Made by a program: the position numbers and the translations under genes. From Candidatus Zixiibacteriota bacterium (GTDB lineage: Bacteria; Zixibacteria; MSB-5A5; GN15; FEB-12): a DNA stretch of 64,000 nucleotides. Shown here piece after piece: positions 44,723 to 53,135 of this stretch (within the stretch, counting starts at the first letter, position 1; every line of letters starts with the position of its first letter). The notes beneath the pieces are model-generated. The model did no database searches. It was not told the DNA's origin and was given only the letters and a program-made list of their open reading frames with translations. The stretch spans positions 1 to 64,000 of the forward strand of contig JAOUBJ010000004.1 of the NCBI GenBank assembly GCA_029860345.1. Reading direction: 5' to 3'.

Positions 44723-45811
44723 TTACGATTCTCGGTTATCCGGAGCCGAGGTTGTTCCTGGAGACTGGTTTCGTGTCTCCAATCTCTGGGGAGCCCAATC
44801 ATCACTCATCCAATCCAAAACACCCCTCATCAAGCCCACCATACTGCCTCGTTCCGCTGCGTGTTCGTGCAGTACTTCCCGAACGTCTGGCCGGGTAAAA
44901 AGCTCGTTACATAAGTGACAGCGATTAACATATTGGGTGGGAAGATCGATTTCCGGCGCCTTCTCGCGAACGAATTCGAGAACGGAAGAGGGGCCCGACA
45001 AAGCTAACCAGTTGGCGATCAAGTCTTCGTTTCCACGTTGAATTATGGTCAGCAGATTGTCGTCTTTCAGGGAGCCTATGTAAAGCTCCTCCACACTATT
45101 TGAGATTATCCCGCAGCAAATCTGAACGCGCAAGTCCGACGAAACAATAATCGATTTGAGAACCGAGGCGCAAGGTCCACGCCAAGTGAGGTCGCCCGTT
45201 TCAGAGGTATCTGAGTATGACTCGATCTGAGTCGTAATGGGTACGTTCGGTCCACAGTTGATCACGTTATGGTCAGGGTTTTTCTTGCCACGTTCGAATT
45301 TGTGCAACTCGACTCCGAGATATTTGGAGAGCGACTGCTTGGTGATCTTCCCACCCTGCTTAATCCGGTGTCCTATCAAGGCAGGAATCCCCAACTTGGT
45401 CGCAGCTATGTTTGCATTCCTCACATATTCCAACGGGACAAACTCCTGGTGATAATCATCGCAACTTATATTTATCTCCGTTAGCCCGGCATCCTTCAAC
45501 CTCTCAAGCGTTTGCCTTGCTGCCGCTTCGGAATGGGCCCAATAGGCGTTCGTAACGATCCGCGTGGAAATGTCGTGTTTGCTGACATAGGCCACAGTCT
45601 TGACCAGTTCGTCACCAAGAAGGAGAGGCTCCCCCCCCGTAAACACAACTAAGCTCAAGGTACCCCAAGGAAGCACCTCTTCCACGATGTCAATCATCTG
45701 CTGGGAAGTCAGTGTGTTGCTGGATGCCCCATCGGTGACAATCGGACAGTCCTGACACCGAGCCGTACATCGATTTGTAGTGCTGAACACTAACTCACGC
45801 AGCCCTCTCAT
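44723..45811 (-). CDS. radical SAM enzyme with SPASM-like Cys-rich C-terminus, possible peptide maturase
   Basis: The 362-residue protein has its 4Fe-4S SAM cluster motif CTARCQDC (Cys15, Cys19, Cys22) near the N-terminus. VVFTGGEPLLLGDELVKTVA follows (the GGEP SAM-binding segment), then INISCDDYHQEFV. The second half is Cys-rich: NCGPNV, GPCASVL, VQICCGI and RCHLCNELF, suggesting a SPASM/Twitch-type auxiliary cluster as in peptide-modifying enzymes. The upstream minus-strand gene (105 bp away) encodes a leader-like protein with a downstream Cys region, a layout typical of RiPP precursor plus maturase. Start ATG 45811 has no strong ribosome-binding site. Substrate assignment is inference; an anaerobic-maturase-type activity on another protein is also possible. 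Confidence 0.9.
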   Translation of the reverse strand: MRGLRELVFSTTNRCTARCQDCPIVTDGASSNTLTSQQMIDIVEEVLPWGTLSLVVFTGGEPLLLGDELVKTVAYVSKHDISTRIVTNAYWAHSEAAARQTLERLKDAGLTEINISCDDYHQEFVPLEYVRNANIAATKLGIPALIGHRIKQGGKITKQSLSKYLGVELHKFERGKKNPDHNVINCGPNVPITTQIESYSDTSETGDLTWRGPCASVLKSIIVSSDLRVQICCGIISNSVEELYIGSLKDDNLLTIIQRGNEDLIANWLALSGPSSVLEFVREKAPEIDLPTQYVNRCHLCNELFTRPDVREVLHEHAAERGSMVGLMRGVLDWMSDDWAPQRLETRNQSPGTTSAPDNRES

Positions 45812-45916
45812 GGCACACTCCGTAGTCTGTCGCTCTTGGCGGAATTGTCCAATCTATTACCAAGCCGGCACACCGGCTCCAATACTGTCATCACGGTTTG
45901 CGAATGCTCAGACCTA

Positions 45917-46453
45917 TCATCTCGGTGGAATCTTGAGTGCCCGAATTCCCTCGTGCATATAAGTAACCAGGCTGGCCAAATCACCCGGACTGTATAGTGG
46001 TCCCATTAGTATCCCGTCGATGATTTCCCACTGAGGGCGTATCCCACCCCAAGTGGTTGAAACACTATTGTTGGTACTGGAGTGCGTTTCACAATCATCA
46101 TCAAAACTGGTGTTGCAACCGATTTCCTGCTCGGTCTCTCTGTTCTGATAGGGGTCACAGTTTTCAGGAGTCAGGACGTCAAACACATCCTCGAAAACAA
46201 ACGGTCCCGTCCACACATCGCCATAGGTCAGTCTGCGAAGGTTTGCCATGACGTCGATGAGCCGGTCCAGGTCATGCTTTGTGAGGTCTTCCGGCCGAAT
46301 CGGCACACCGCCCGCGACCAAAGCTGTGACCGGTGATTCCACGAATTTACGGAAGGCCATATCGCTCCGCATAGCCTCCTGGATTACCGATCGCAGTGAG
46401 AACGGGACTTCCACCGGGATGGACATCTTGATGCGTTTCTTTTTCTTCTTCAT
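45917..46453 (-). CDS. leader-like protein upstream of radical SAM gene, possible RiPP precursor
   Basis: About 178 residues. ATG 46453 was chosen because AGGGAG precedes it; ATG 46471 or TTG 46483 would add six or ten codons. A basic start (MKKKKKRIKM) is followed by a leader-like helix block (VIQEAMRSDMAFRKFVESPV, TALVAGGVPIRPEDLTKHDL). It resembles the 'xDPxxALxxxGIxLxxEEL' style of Nif11/NHLP-type leaders. The C-terminal half is low in helix and has Cys in ENCDPYQN, EIGCNTS and DDDCETH, with Ser/Thr/Asn-rich SSTNNSVSTTWGG. The core, if any, is unusually long. I do not recognise a named family. It may be co-transcribed with the radical SAM gene downstream. Confidence 0.6.
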   Translation of the reverse strand: MKKKKKRIKMSIPVEVPFSLRSVIQEAMRSDMAFRKFVESPVTALVAGGVPIRPEDLTKHDLDRLIDVMANLRRLTYGDVWTGPFVFEDVFDVLTPENCDPYQNRETEQEIGCNTSFDDDCETHSSTNNSVSTTWGGIRPQWEIIDGILMGPLYSPGDLASLVTYMHEGIRALKIPPR

Positions 46454-46683
46454 CTTCTCCCTCGCTTTCATAAAGTCGCACAAGGTTTACCGTCGAAACA
46501 ACAAGCAAGCAAAGACCCATTTAAGACATTTTAGAGACTCACGTCTGTCACACAAAGTTCGACCTCTTTGCAGCCTGAGAGCATTGTGTTAGGTTTTGAT
46601 TATCTTCAGGTCCAAATAAGCTTCTTCCCCGATAGGTTGTCAAGTGAATAATTCGACTGGGTGGCCCACCGGATCAGCGGAGA
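46454..46683. other. short gene-free gap
   Basis: About 230 bp between the leader-like gene and the end of ettA. No terminator with T-run and no repeat recognised. Confidence 0.35.
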
Positions 46684-48363
46684 TCACGCCTTGACGATTG
46701 TACGATAGCGGTTGCGGCGGTTCTCGAACATCCGGCCACCCAGTTCTTTGCTGCGCCATTCCTGATAGGCCGAAAAATTGCCGTCGAACCAACGGACTTT
46801 CCCCTCACCTTCGAACACCAATAGATGCGTACAGATACGATCCAGAAAAAACCGGTCGTGGCTGATGACCAACACGCAGCCGGAGTAATCCATGATCGCT
46901 TCTTCGAGCAGGCGCAGGGTATTGACGTCGAGATCGTTGGTCGGCTCATCCAGCAACAGCAGATTACCACCCACCTTGAGAACCTTGGCCAGGTGACAAC
47001 GGTTGCGCTCACCGCCCGACAACTCCACCGCCTTTTTCTGCTGCGATGCGCCTTTGAATCCAAACTGGGAGAGATACTGGCGGATAGGTATCTTTCGATC
47101 TCCGAGAGTGATGTCGGCCAGTCCGCCGCCCACTTCGTCGATCAAACTCCCTTCGCCGTCGAGAGACTCCCGCTCCTGATCCACGTAGGCCAATTGCACC
47201 GTCGACCCGCTCACGATCTTGCCGTTGCCCGGTTGAAGGTCGCCGGTGACCAGTTTCAACAGTGTGGTCTTACCGGTCCCGTTCGGTCCCACCAGCCCAA
47301 CCACGGCCGAACGTGGAAGCATGAAAGACAGGTCCTCGAACAATTGTTGATCGTCGAAGCCCATTGCAACATCGTGGAACTCGACCACCTGGCTGCCCAG
47401 GTCCGGTCCCGGTGCAATCTGTATCACCGTACCGGCGGATTTACCCCGCGCTGTTTCGCGCGCCACCAGTTGTTCGTATTCGCGAATCCGGGAGCGCGCC
47501 ATCTCATTGCGATCACCACGACTCATGCGAATCCAGGCCAGTTCCCGTTCCAACGCCTTGGATCGCGGGGAGTCTTTTTTCTCTCCTCCGGCCAGCTTTG
47601 TGAGCTTTTGCTCAAGCCACGATGTGTAGTTGCCTTCCCAGGGCACACCATGACCTGAATCCAGTTCCAGAATCCACTGGGTGACATTGTCCAAGAAGTA
47701 GCGGTCGTGCGTTACGACGATAACCGTGCCGGGATACTCGCGAAGCTGTTCCTCCAGCCAGTTGACCGTCTCGGGATCAAGATGGTTGGTCGGCTCGTCC
47801 AACAAAAGCAGATCGGGACGTTCCAAAAGAATCTTGCACAAAGCCACCCGCCGACGTTCACCACCCGACAGCGTACCGACGATACGGTCGTCATCGGGCA
47901 GGCAAAGAGCATCACCGGCGATGTTCATGCTTTGATCCAGATTCCAACCGTCGACAGTGTCGATCTTATCCTGCAGCACACCCATCCGATCCATGGTTTT
48001 TTGCATCTCGTCATCATCCATCGGCTGGGCCATAGCGTCGGCCAGACTGTTGTATTCGTCAAGCAACGCCTTGGTTTCACCGAAAGCGGATTCTATTGTC
48101 TGGCGCACGGTCAGCTTGGGATCGAGCTTGGGTTCCTGCTCGACCATACCGGCGCGGAATCCGGGCGTGATGAAAGCGTCCCCCTGAAATTCTTTGTCCA
48201 CACCGGCCATGATGCGCAGCACGGTGGTTTTACCGGAGCCGTTCTCACCGACGATACCTATCTTGGCGCCGGGGAAGAAACTGAGGTTTATTTCTTTGAG
48301 GACTTGTTGTTGACCGTAGAATTTGTTTACGCGGTACATGTTGAAGATAAACTTCTCCGCCAT
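46684..48363 (-). CDS. ettA: energy-dependent translational throttle ATPase EttA (ABC-F)
   Basis: About 559 residues. The start was set at MAEKFIFNMY (ATG 48363, GGAG 9 nt upstream). Two ABC domains: Walker A IGIVGENGSGKTT and VGLVGPNGTGKTT; signatures LSGGERRRVALC and LSGGERNRCHLA; Walker B DLLLLDEPTNHLDPE and LLLLDEPTNDLD. Between them lies the ABC-F linker with the EttA-type arm insertion in domain 1 and the PWEGNYTSWLEQK segment. There is no transmembrane part. EttA binds the ribosomal E site and gates the first peptide bond according to ADP/ATP ratio. Length (about 555) matches the family. Long open frames on the opposite strand are shadows. Confidence 0.95.
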   Translation of the reverse strand: MAEKFIFNMYRVNKFYGQQQVLKEINLSFFPGAKIGIVGENGSGKTTVLRIMAGVDKEFQGDAFITPGFRAGMVEQEPKLDPKLTVRQTIESAFGETKALLDEYNSLADAMAQPMDDDEMQKTMDRMGVLQDKIDTVDGWNLDQSMNIAGDALCLPDDDRIVGTLSGGERRRVALCKILLERPDLLLLDEPTNHLDPETVNWLEEQLREYPGTVIVVTHDRYFLDNVTQWILELDSGHGVPWEGNYTSWLEQKLTKLAGGEKKDSPRSKALERELAWIRMSRGDRNEMARSRIREYEQLVARETARGKSAGTVIQIAPGPDLGSQVVEFHDVAMGFDDQQLFEDLSFMLPRSAVVGLVGPNGTGKTTLLKLVTGDLQPGNGKIVSGSTVQLAYVDQERESLDGEGSLIDEVGGGLADITLGDRKIPIRQYLSQFGFKGASQQKKAVELSGGERNRCHLAKVLKVGGNLLLLDEPTNDLDVNTLRLLEEAIMDYSGCVLVISHDRFFLDRICTHLLVFEGEGKVRWFDGNFSAYQEWRSKELGGRMFENRRNRYRTIVKA

Positions 48364-48665
48364 GTCAGGACTCTCCATTCGGGGTTGGCGTTACCGGCCC
48401 ATAGTAACACACACTCGCCGCACAGGCAAGCGGTGATAAATCACTTTCTGGCGCTTCGCGCCCGTCGTCAAGTAGGGTTTTTATTCTCGGTCATTCCGTG
48501 CTTGACACGGAATCCAGCCTTCAGCCTCTTTACAGTAGGCCAACAGCCCGCGTGCCCCTGACAAAAAAAGTCGGGACCACAAGGGGTCCCGACCTACAGA
48601 GCTTCAACTATGACAGATACTGGACGCGCGAAGCGCCTGAGGCCCATTTATGGGTGATTTATCAC
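48364..48665. other. gene-free gap with repeat fragment
   Basis: GCGCGAAGCGCCTGAGGCCC-ATTTATGGGTGATTTATCACC (about 48624-48664) resembles the unit of the 62.7-63.3 kb array. The region also has GTCGGGACCACAAGGGGTCCCGAC (about 48569), a good palindrome of 10 bp arms. No gene visible. Confidence 0.5.
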
Positions 48666-49100
48666 CTACGCACAGTAGATGCGGACTTTCTCCTGCTCCT
48701 CGTCAACCTCAATCGAAGTCTCCGCCAACGCCTGGATCAGCGTATCGATGTCCTTCGACTCCAACTGTTTCAAGTCGATATTCAACCCCTTGTCCGACAG
48801 CTTCGATGCAAACACGCCGTGCGCTTTGTCAGGCATTACAGAACCCAGCTTCACGCCGGCTTTCAAAAGTATCAGCGGTATCTTGATATCGACGTTTTCG
48901 CCGCGACGGTTGCTGCCCGGCTTTGCTTCCACTTTGACATGCAGAAACTTCGGTTTCTTCTTGGGGCCGTTGTCGTCTGCATGTTCCGGCTCCTGGGCTT
49001 TCTCCGCATTCTCAAGAGCCGCCAACAACCGTTCGGCTTCGTCGACTTTGATCTTTCCCTCGGCCAGCATTTGCAGGATTCGCGTTCTGTTTTCACTCAT
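48666..49100 (-). CDS. SHOCT-like/YvlB-type protein
   Basis: The 144-residue protein starts with a SHOCT-like helical hairpin (RILQMLAEGKIKVDEAERLL), a short dimerisation module, then a charged linker (EHADDNGPKKKPK). A beta-rich C-terminal domain follows (FLHVKVEAKPGSNRRGENVD, IKIPLILLKAGVKLGSVMPD). It resembles the N-terminal part of YvlB/LiaX-type envelope-stress proteins. ATG 49100 has AAGGAG 6 nt upstream. It lies downstream of the DUF2089 gene and the small hairpin ORF, with which it forms a probable operon. Function unknown. Confidence 0.8.
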   Translation of the reverse strand: MSENRTRILQMLAEGKIKVDEAERLLAALENAEKAQEPEHADDNGPKKKPKFLHVKVEAKPGSNRRGENVDIKIPLILLKAGVKLGSVMPDKAHGVFASKLSDKGLNIDLKQLESKDIDTLIQALAETSIEVDEEQEKVRIYCA

Positions 49101-49231
49101 GGTTTACTCCTTATGTTTCTTTTTCTAATTGCATTCTTCCTGTTGTATGTCAGTCCGCCGCGGCGGATTGTGCTCCTGTCGCTCTGTCGAAACCACAGGG
49201 GTTTCGACCTACGTTTCTCTCATTGTTCTGT

Positions 49232-49402
49232 TTACATCCAAAGGACCGACGACTCGCTGGTGAACATCGTTGGCAGAGTCATTGCGAAGGGTGTGGGAAT
49301 CTCGGTCCTTGGCTGCCCCGCAAGTAACAACCGCTCCGCAATGTCGACACTGATCAGTCCCCGATCGAGTTCCTGTAGTACATGCATGGCCATGCTACTC
49401 AT
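49232..49402 (-). CDS. small SHOCT-like hairpin protein, too short for routine calling
   Basis: A 56-residue frame begins MSSMAMHVLQELDRGLISVD. GGAGG lies 5 nt before the ATG, and the ATG overlaps the stop of the DUF2089 gene by 8 nt, so translational coupling is likely. Its hairpin VLQELDRGLISVDIAERLLL matches the SHOCT-like hairpin of both neighbours (VLEQLERGEIAVEDAIEQLS at the end of DUF2089; ILQMLAEGKIKVDEAERLLA in the next gene). The remaining 25 residues are unstructured. The coupled signal and shared motif support a real gene. Confidence 0.6.
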   Translation of the reverse strand: MSSMAMHVLQELDRGLISVDIAERLLLAGQPRTEIPTPFAMTLPTMFTSESSVLWM

Positions 49403-49781
49403 CTGTACCTCCGCCGCTCAACTGTTCAATCGCATCCTCCACCGCTATCTCCCCGCGCTCAAGCTGCTCCAGCACACTTGAGGACCCAGCCGGTTCATCC
49501 ACCGTTTCCACTTCGACAAAATCCAGTCGCTCGGAGATTCGGTTGAGACGCCCTTTGACCGTTGGGTAGCTGATGCCAAAATGCTTCTCCATCTGTTTGA
49601 TCGATCCATGGCATTTGACGAACACAGCCACAAACACCTGATCATCAGCCTTCAGCCTGGCCAGCGGCGGCAAATCAAACTGGCCCTCGACCGCGACATT
49701 CTCACCGTCAATCGCTACCCTTTGAACTGTCAGCGGCCGGTTACCGGTAATCCTGGTTAGATATTCCCAGTCTTTTTTCAT
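49395..49781 (-). CDS. DUF2089-family regulator
   Basis: The 128-residue protein has an N-terminal region with beta-strand LTVQRVAIDGENVAVEGQF, then a helix-turn-helix-like block KQMEKHFGISYPTVKGRLNR typical of DUF2089 proteins. It ends with a SHOCT-like hairpin (VLEQLERGEIAVEDAIEQLS). The Zn-ribbon often found in DUF2089 is not visible here. ATG 49781 has GGAG 5 nt upstream. It heads a three-gene set with 49232-49402 and 48666-49100, all carrying the same hairpin, which suggests they interact. The upstream region (49800-49900) is AT-rich, a likely promoter. Confidence 0.85.
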   Translation of the reverse strand: MKKDWEYLTRITGNRPLTVQRVAIDGENVAVEGQFDLPPLARLKADDQVFVAVFVKCHGSIKQMEKHFGISYPTVKGRLNRISERLDFVEVETVDEPAGSSSVLEQLERGEIAVEDAIEQLSGGGTDE

Positions 49782-49933
49782 TCTGTCTCCATATTGATTA
49801 TTTTAAGTATTATAACGCAAAATCTTAATATTTGTTACATATTTATCATATGATATTGATATATTTATCAGGGAAACGCAATAATCAGCCGTACTCCACC
49901 TGAAAACCACTATAATATAGGCTGTTTCGAGCA

Positions 49934-49980
49934 CAAAAAGGCCGGGCTCGCAACCCTGTGTCAGGACTGCGGACCCGGCT
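49934..49980 (-). terminator. rho-independent terminator of the DUF4139 gene
   Basis: Stem GCCGGG (49941-49946) with CCCGGC (49974-49979), extended after one mismatch by TCGCA/TGCGG pairs, is followed on the minus strand by five T (49939-49935). It lies 23 bp beyond the stop of the minus-strand DUF4139 gene. Confidence 0.75.
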
Positions 49981-50002
49981 AGATTAATTACAGTTTTGGG
50001 TG

Positions 50003-51727
50003 CTACAACCCGACGATTGTCAAACCGGGCGCGTGCTCGATACGATAACGGAAAGTCACGATTTGCTCGGCCCCCGGCTCAAGCCGCAGCTTCCAACTCA
50101 CTATTTCTTTGTTGTCGGAAATCACGGCGTCGGGTGCTACGCCATCCACCTTGACTTTAACCCGTTCGTCCTGACTGACCGGCAGCGCTTCCTCCAGGTC
50201 GATCAGGGCGGGTTGACGGCCGTTGTTGGTCAGTTTGATTTCTATTTCGGTTTCATGGCGAACCTTGGTATCACCGCTGAGCCAATGATCGTTCTGACTC
50301 TGGTTCTCACTATATACTTCTCTGTCAACCTCGATGAAGTTGTTCAGACCAAACGGCAGTTCGAACTCCTGACCGGGTACAACCGGATCAATTAAGGCCG
50401 TGGTGCCGAGGTAATTTGATTCGGCAAAAACCGATACCCGACCCGGCATCAGAACAGTCTCTTCGTTATTGGTGATGGCTGCAAACCGATACACCCCTTC
50501 CATCAAGGTCGGACGACAGACAAGGTCCGGCCGGCCGGGCAGGGACAGGCTGGCAATCGTCGTGCGCACCCCCTGACTACTGGATGGAATCGTCTCTGGG
50601 CGAGGCACCCGGTACTCCGTGGCGTAGGTGCTGATCATTCCGGTAACCAGTGACAACTTGGCGCCCGCTGAACCCAGCTCGCTAAGAGGCTCCTCTGCCG
50701 ATACACCGTCGACAATAAAGGCAACCTCTCCCGCACGACCGCCTCGGATGTATACCTCTCCCTTTTTTCCGACAGTGATTCCGTTTGCTCCATAAGTCAG
50801 TTCGTCCATTACCGGTACGGGTGGGGGTGCTGCCAGAGTCAGATACCAGGGGTCCAACTCGGCCGGTCCGGTGCCGTGCGATGGTTCGACTGTCGACAGG
50901 GTCAACTCCACATCGTACCAATCCTCACCGGTGCGCTGCTTCACTTCGGCAAAGTAGTCCAGCCGGACATTGGTGTCTTCCTCCGACAGCCGGGCATCAT
51001 ACAACGGTGTCCAACCGGCGCCGGGGATCATGTATTCGAGCGTCACCACAACGGAACCGGCTGTTTCGAGATTGAGATCGATTTGGGCGGTGCGCGTTGT
51101 CCGGCGTTGAGGTGAGCGAATTGAACTGAGTTGAGCATTAAGTTTCTGTAAGTGGTTCGTTTTCACACCCAGCTCCGCCTTCGCCAATCTGATTGAATCG
51201 TTGACTTCAAGCTGACGGTCGCCCACAAAACGAAAAGCGGCTTGCCATTGATCGACATCGAGTCCGCCACGCTCGACTCCTTCGGATGCCTGCTCGCCGG
51301 CGCCTTTTGTTATCAACGCCAGTAACTTCTTCTGCTCCTCGAAGGATGCTATCCTGTCTTTGATCCGTTGCAAATCGTTCTCGTCGAACAAGCGTATCTT
51401 CGTTTCGAGTTCCGCGACGTTTTGCTGAGAAGATTGTATGTGGTATTCCTCTCGATGGTTGAACCCCAGCAAGGTGATGCCCTTCACACCATAGGCGGAG
51501 GCGCGCAACGAGGTTACATCGACCGACAGCGGCAGGTCCTTGATGATACAGGATTGTTCACCTGCCCCGAAGTCCATCGAGACAATGCGCGATACTTTGG
51601 CTCGTCCGGGGTAGACAGTGACTTTCTTTATCGGAGCTTGGACTTCCTGCACCGATGCGTGGACACTCATTCCTAACAGCGCTACGAAACAAGTGACTTT
51701 GATGGTTAACATCATTGGTTTGTACAT
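50003..51727 (-). CDS. DUF4139 (MuiA-type) secreted protein with TonB-receptor-plug-like insert
   Basis: The 574-residue product has signal peptide MYKPMMLTIKVTCFVALLGM...HA, then the N-terminal DUF4140 (IKKVTVYPGRAKVSRIVSMD, SLRASAYGVKGITLLGFNHR) and a coiled coil (about 110-200). DUF4139 follows: VVTLEYMIPGAGWTPLYDAR, GEDWYDVELTLSTVEPSHGT, FELPFGLNNFIEVDREVYSE and the closing beta domain. Unusually, about residues 319-346 read ITVGKKGEVYIRGGRAGEVA-FIVDGVSAEEPLS, very like the plug signature of TonB-dependent receptors. MuiA homologues are poorly characterised. ATG 51727 follows GAGGAGG. It is divergent from the TonB-domain genes. Confidence 0.88.
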   Translation of the reverse strand: MYKPMMLTIKVTCFVALLGMSVHASVQEVQAPIKKVTVYPGRAKVSRIVSMDFGAGEQSCIIKDLPLSVDVTSLRASAYGVKGITLLGFNHREEYHIQSSQQNVAELETKIRLFDENDLQRIKDRIASFEEQKKLLALITKGAGEQASEGVERGGLDVDQWQAAFRFVGDRQLEVNDSIRLAKAELGVKTNHLQKLNAQLSSIRSPQRRTTRTAQIDLNLETAGSVVVTLEYMIPGAGWTPLYDARLSEEDTNVRLDYFAEVKQRTGEDWYDVELTLSTVEPSHGTGPAELDPWYLTLAAPPPVPVMDELTYGANGITVGKKGEVYIRGGRAGEVAFIVDGVSAEEPLSELGSAGAKLSLVTGMISTYATEYRVPRPETIPSSSQGVRTTIASLSLPGRPDLVCRPTLMEGVYRFAAITNNEETVLMPGRVSVFAESNYLGTTALIDPVVPGQEFELPFGLNNFIEVDREVYSENQSQNDHWLSGDTKVRHETEIEIKLTNNGRQPALIDLEEALPVSQDERVKVKVDGVAPDAVISDNKEIVSWKLRLEPGAEQIVTFRYRIEHAPGLTIVGL

Positions 51728-51915
51728 GACTGACCTCCTCGTCTTTCGGACAGAGTTGTTTGGTTCTGTTCTTGCATCTGAGTGGGGTACAACTTGGAGA
51801 CGGTTTTCTTCCCAAGACTGTTGAATAATGAGGACTGCGGGGGGTACGTTTTAGCGATTGCCAAGTACCAGAACAGTTGTTAAATTGCCTATGGACAACG
51901 ACGAGGAGGTCTCTG

Positions 51916-52002
51916 ATGTTTAATTCACCGTTACGACTATATGACTCTCCAGACAACACGGTCACAGCAGACCCGACCTGTACCAGACCAACCGGGAGGT
52001 GA
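51916..52002 (+). other. 28-codon open frame before the TonB-domain gene
   Basis: AGGAGG and six nucleotides precede ATG 51916. The frame reads MFNSPLRLYDSPDNTVTADP and stops at TGA 52000-52002. It is in the same frame as the following gene, and its stop overlaps that gene's Shine-Dalgarno-like GGGAGGT. It may be a leader peptide or an old N-terminus; no hairpin suggests Sec. Confidence 0.35.
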
Positions 52003-52005
52003 GCC

Positions 52006-53025
52006 ATCGCTACACTACTATGTTTCCTGATTGCGATTAGTCTACAGCTGGATATGACGCCGGTCCAGCCGCTAACGGCCGACGAGTTTGAGATTATTCT
52101 CTTGCTCAAACCGGAAAAGGAATACACCGGCCCGGCCACCCTGGCTCTGGTAGAATGCGGCTACAAGAATGGGCTGGAAGAGGGCATGGTTGGCGTTTTG
52201 ATAAAGCCTACCGACACCTCGGAGACGGTTATCCCGGCATTCGATATGCTGGATGTCGAGGTCCAGGACGTTACCGCTTATGAGTCGGCTTGTCTGATTC
52301 GAGGGGCGGAACGTGAGGAAATCGAATCCGGGTCCATCGTGACTTTCGACATTCCCCAATTGGCCTCACAGGAGCTTCGCGAACGAGCTGGTGAGGCATT
52401 GGCAGTGGAGAAGTATCGAAGAGCCGCGCATTACTTTGAAGAACTGACCAGAGTAGACAGTCTGGATGCGGACTCGTCCGTTCAACAACTGCTGGCACAC
52501 TGCCGCCAAGAGGTTGAACGGGAGGACAACCGCAAATTAACCAGGAAAGAGAAGAAAGTCGAGAAGAAACGAGCTGGGATATACCACAAGCTCGGCGCAT
52601 ACTTCTTCAACAACGATAATTACGATGCCGCTCGCCACTACCTCGAGCGGGCTGTACGGGCCGACGAGCGTCGAAAGCACGCCAAGCACCTGCTGTGCAT
52701 CATAGAAGATGGGGTCCCCTGCGACTTTCCCGAACCCGCAGGGTTCGCCGCTGTTGAGACACCTCCAGAAATGATCTACCTGCATCCTTTGGAGTATCCG
52801 GAGGAAGCCAAGCGAGCCGGAGTCACTGGCTTGGTTTGGGTCAAAGCCCTGGTTGACAAATCGGGTATTGTCCTGAAAACCAGTGTAGCGGAATCGTCCG
52901 GCTGGATGGCTCTCGATCGAGCCGCTACCGAGGCTGCTTACTTCAACCGCTTCCAGCCGGGCATGCAAAAGGGTAAACCTGTCTTCTGTTGGGTTATGTA
53001 CAAAGTGGATTTCGTTCTGGATTAG
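52006..53025 (+). CDS. exported protein with TPR-like region and C-terminal TonB domain; ATC start suspected
   Basis: About 339 residues. The first ATG in frame (52054) lacks a ribosome-binding site and cuts off a signal peptide. Sixteen codons upstream, in frame, the sequence IATLLCFLIAISLQL aligns with the signal peptide of the next gene (STLLFSALFAAVI). GGGAGGT lies 5 nt before ATC 52006. ATC is therefore the likely start codon (as AUU/AUC in infC), or an ATG-to-ATC change. Domains: ALVECGYKNGLEEGMVGVLI beta region, helical TPR-like segment (about 125-220), then TonB C-terminal fold YPEEAKRAGVTGLVWVKALV ... FNRFQPGMQKGKPVFCWVMY. Periplasmic energy-coupling or binding role is inferred. Confidence 0.8.
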   Translation: MATLLCFLIAISLQLDMTPVQPLTADEFEIILLLKPEKEYTGPATLALVECGYKNGLEEGMVGVLIKPTDTSETVIPAFDMLDVEVQDVTAYESACLIRGAEREEIESGSIVTFDIPQLASQELRERAGEALAVEKYRRAAHYFEELTRVDSLDADSSVQQLLAHCRQEVEREDNRKLTRKEKKVEKKRAGIYHKLGAYFFNNDNYDAARHYLERAVRADERRKHAKHLLCIIEDGVPCDFPEPAGFAAVETPPEMIYLHPLEYPEEAKRAGVTGLVWVKALVDKSGIVLKTSVAESSGWMALDRAATEAAYFNRFQPGMQKGKPVFCWVMYKVDFVLD

Positions 53026-53135
53026 TTTCTTTCAAATAGCCCAGGTTTGGTTCAGACAGCTCTGGTGCTACAATCAGTTGCATCGGTTCGGATAAGGCAT
53101 TAGCTTATTGGCCAACAACGACGAGGAGAGGTGAT

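Noticed and set aside
46825-48561. Long plus-strand open frames opposite ettA
   Set aside because: They are antisense shadows of a strongly conserved ABC-F gene in a GC-rich region, with no start signals.
52000-52002. In-frame TGA before the TonB-domain gene as a further Sec codon
   Set aside because: No Cys-x-x-U or other redox motif is present, no hairpin with a suitable loop was seen, and a signal peptide begins directly after it. An atypical start codon explains it better.
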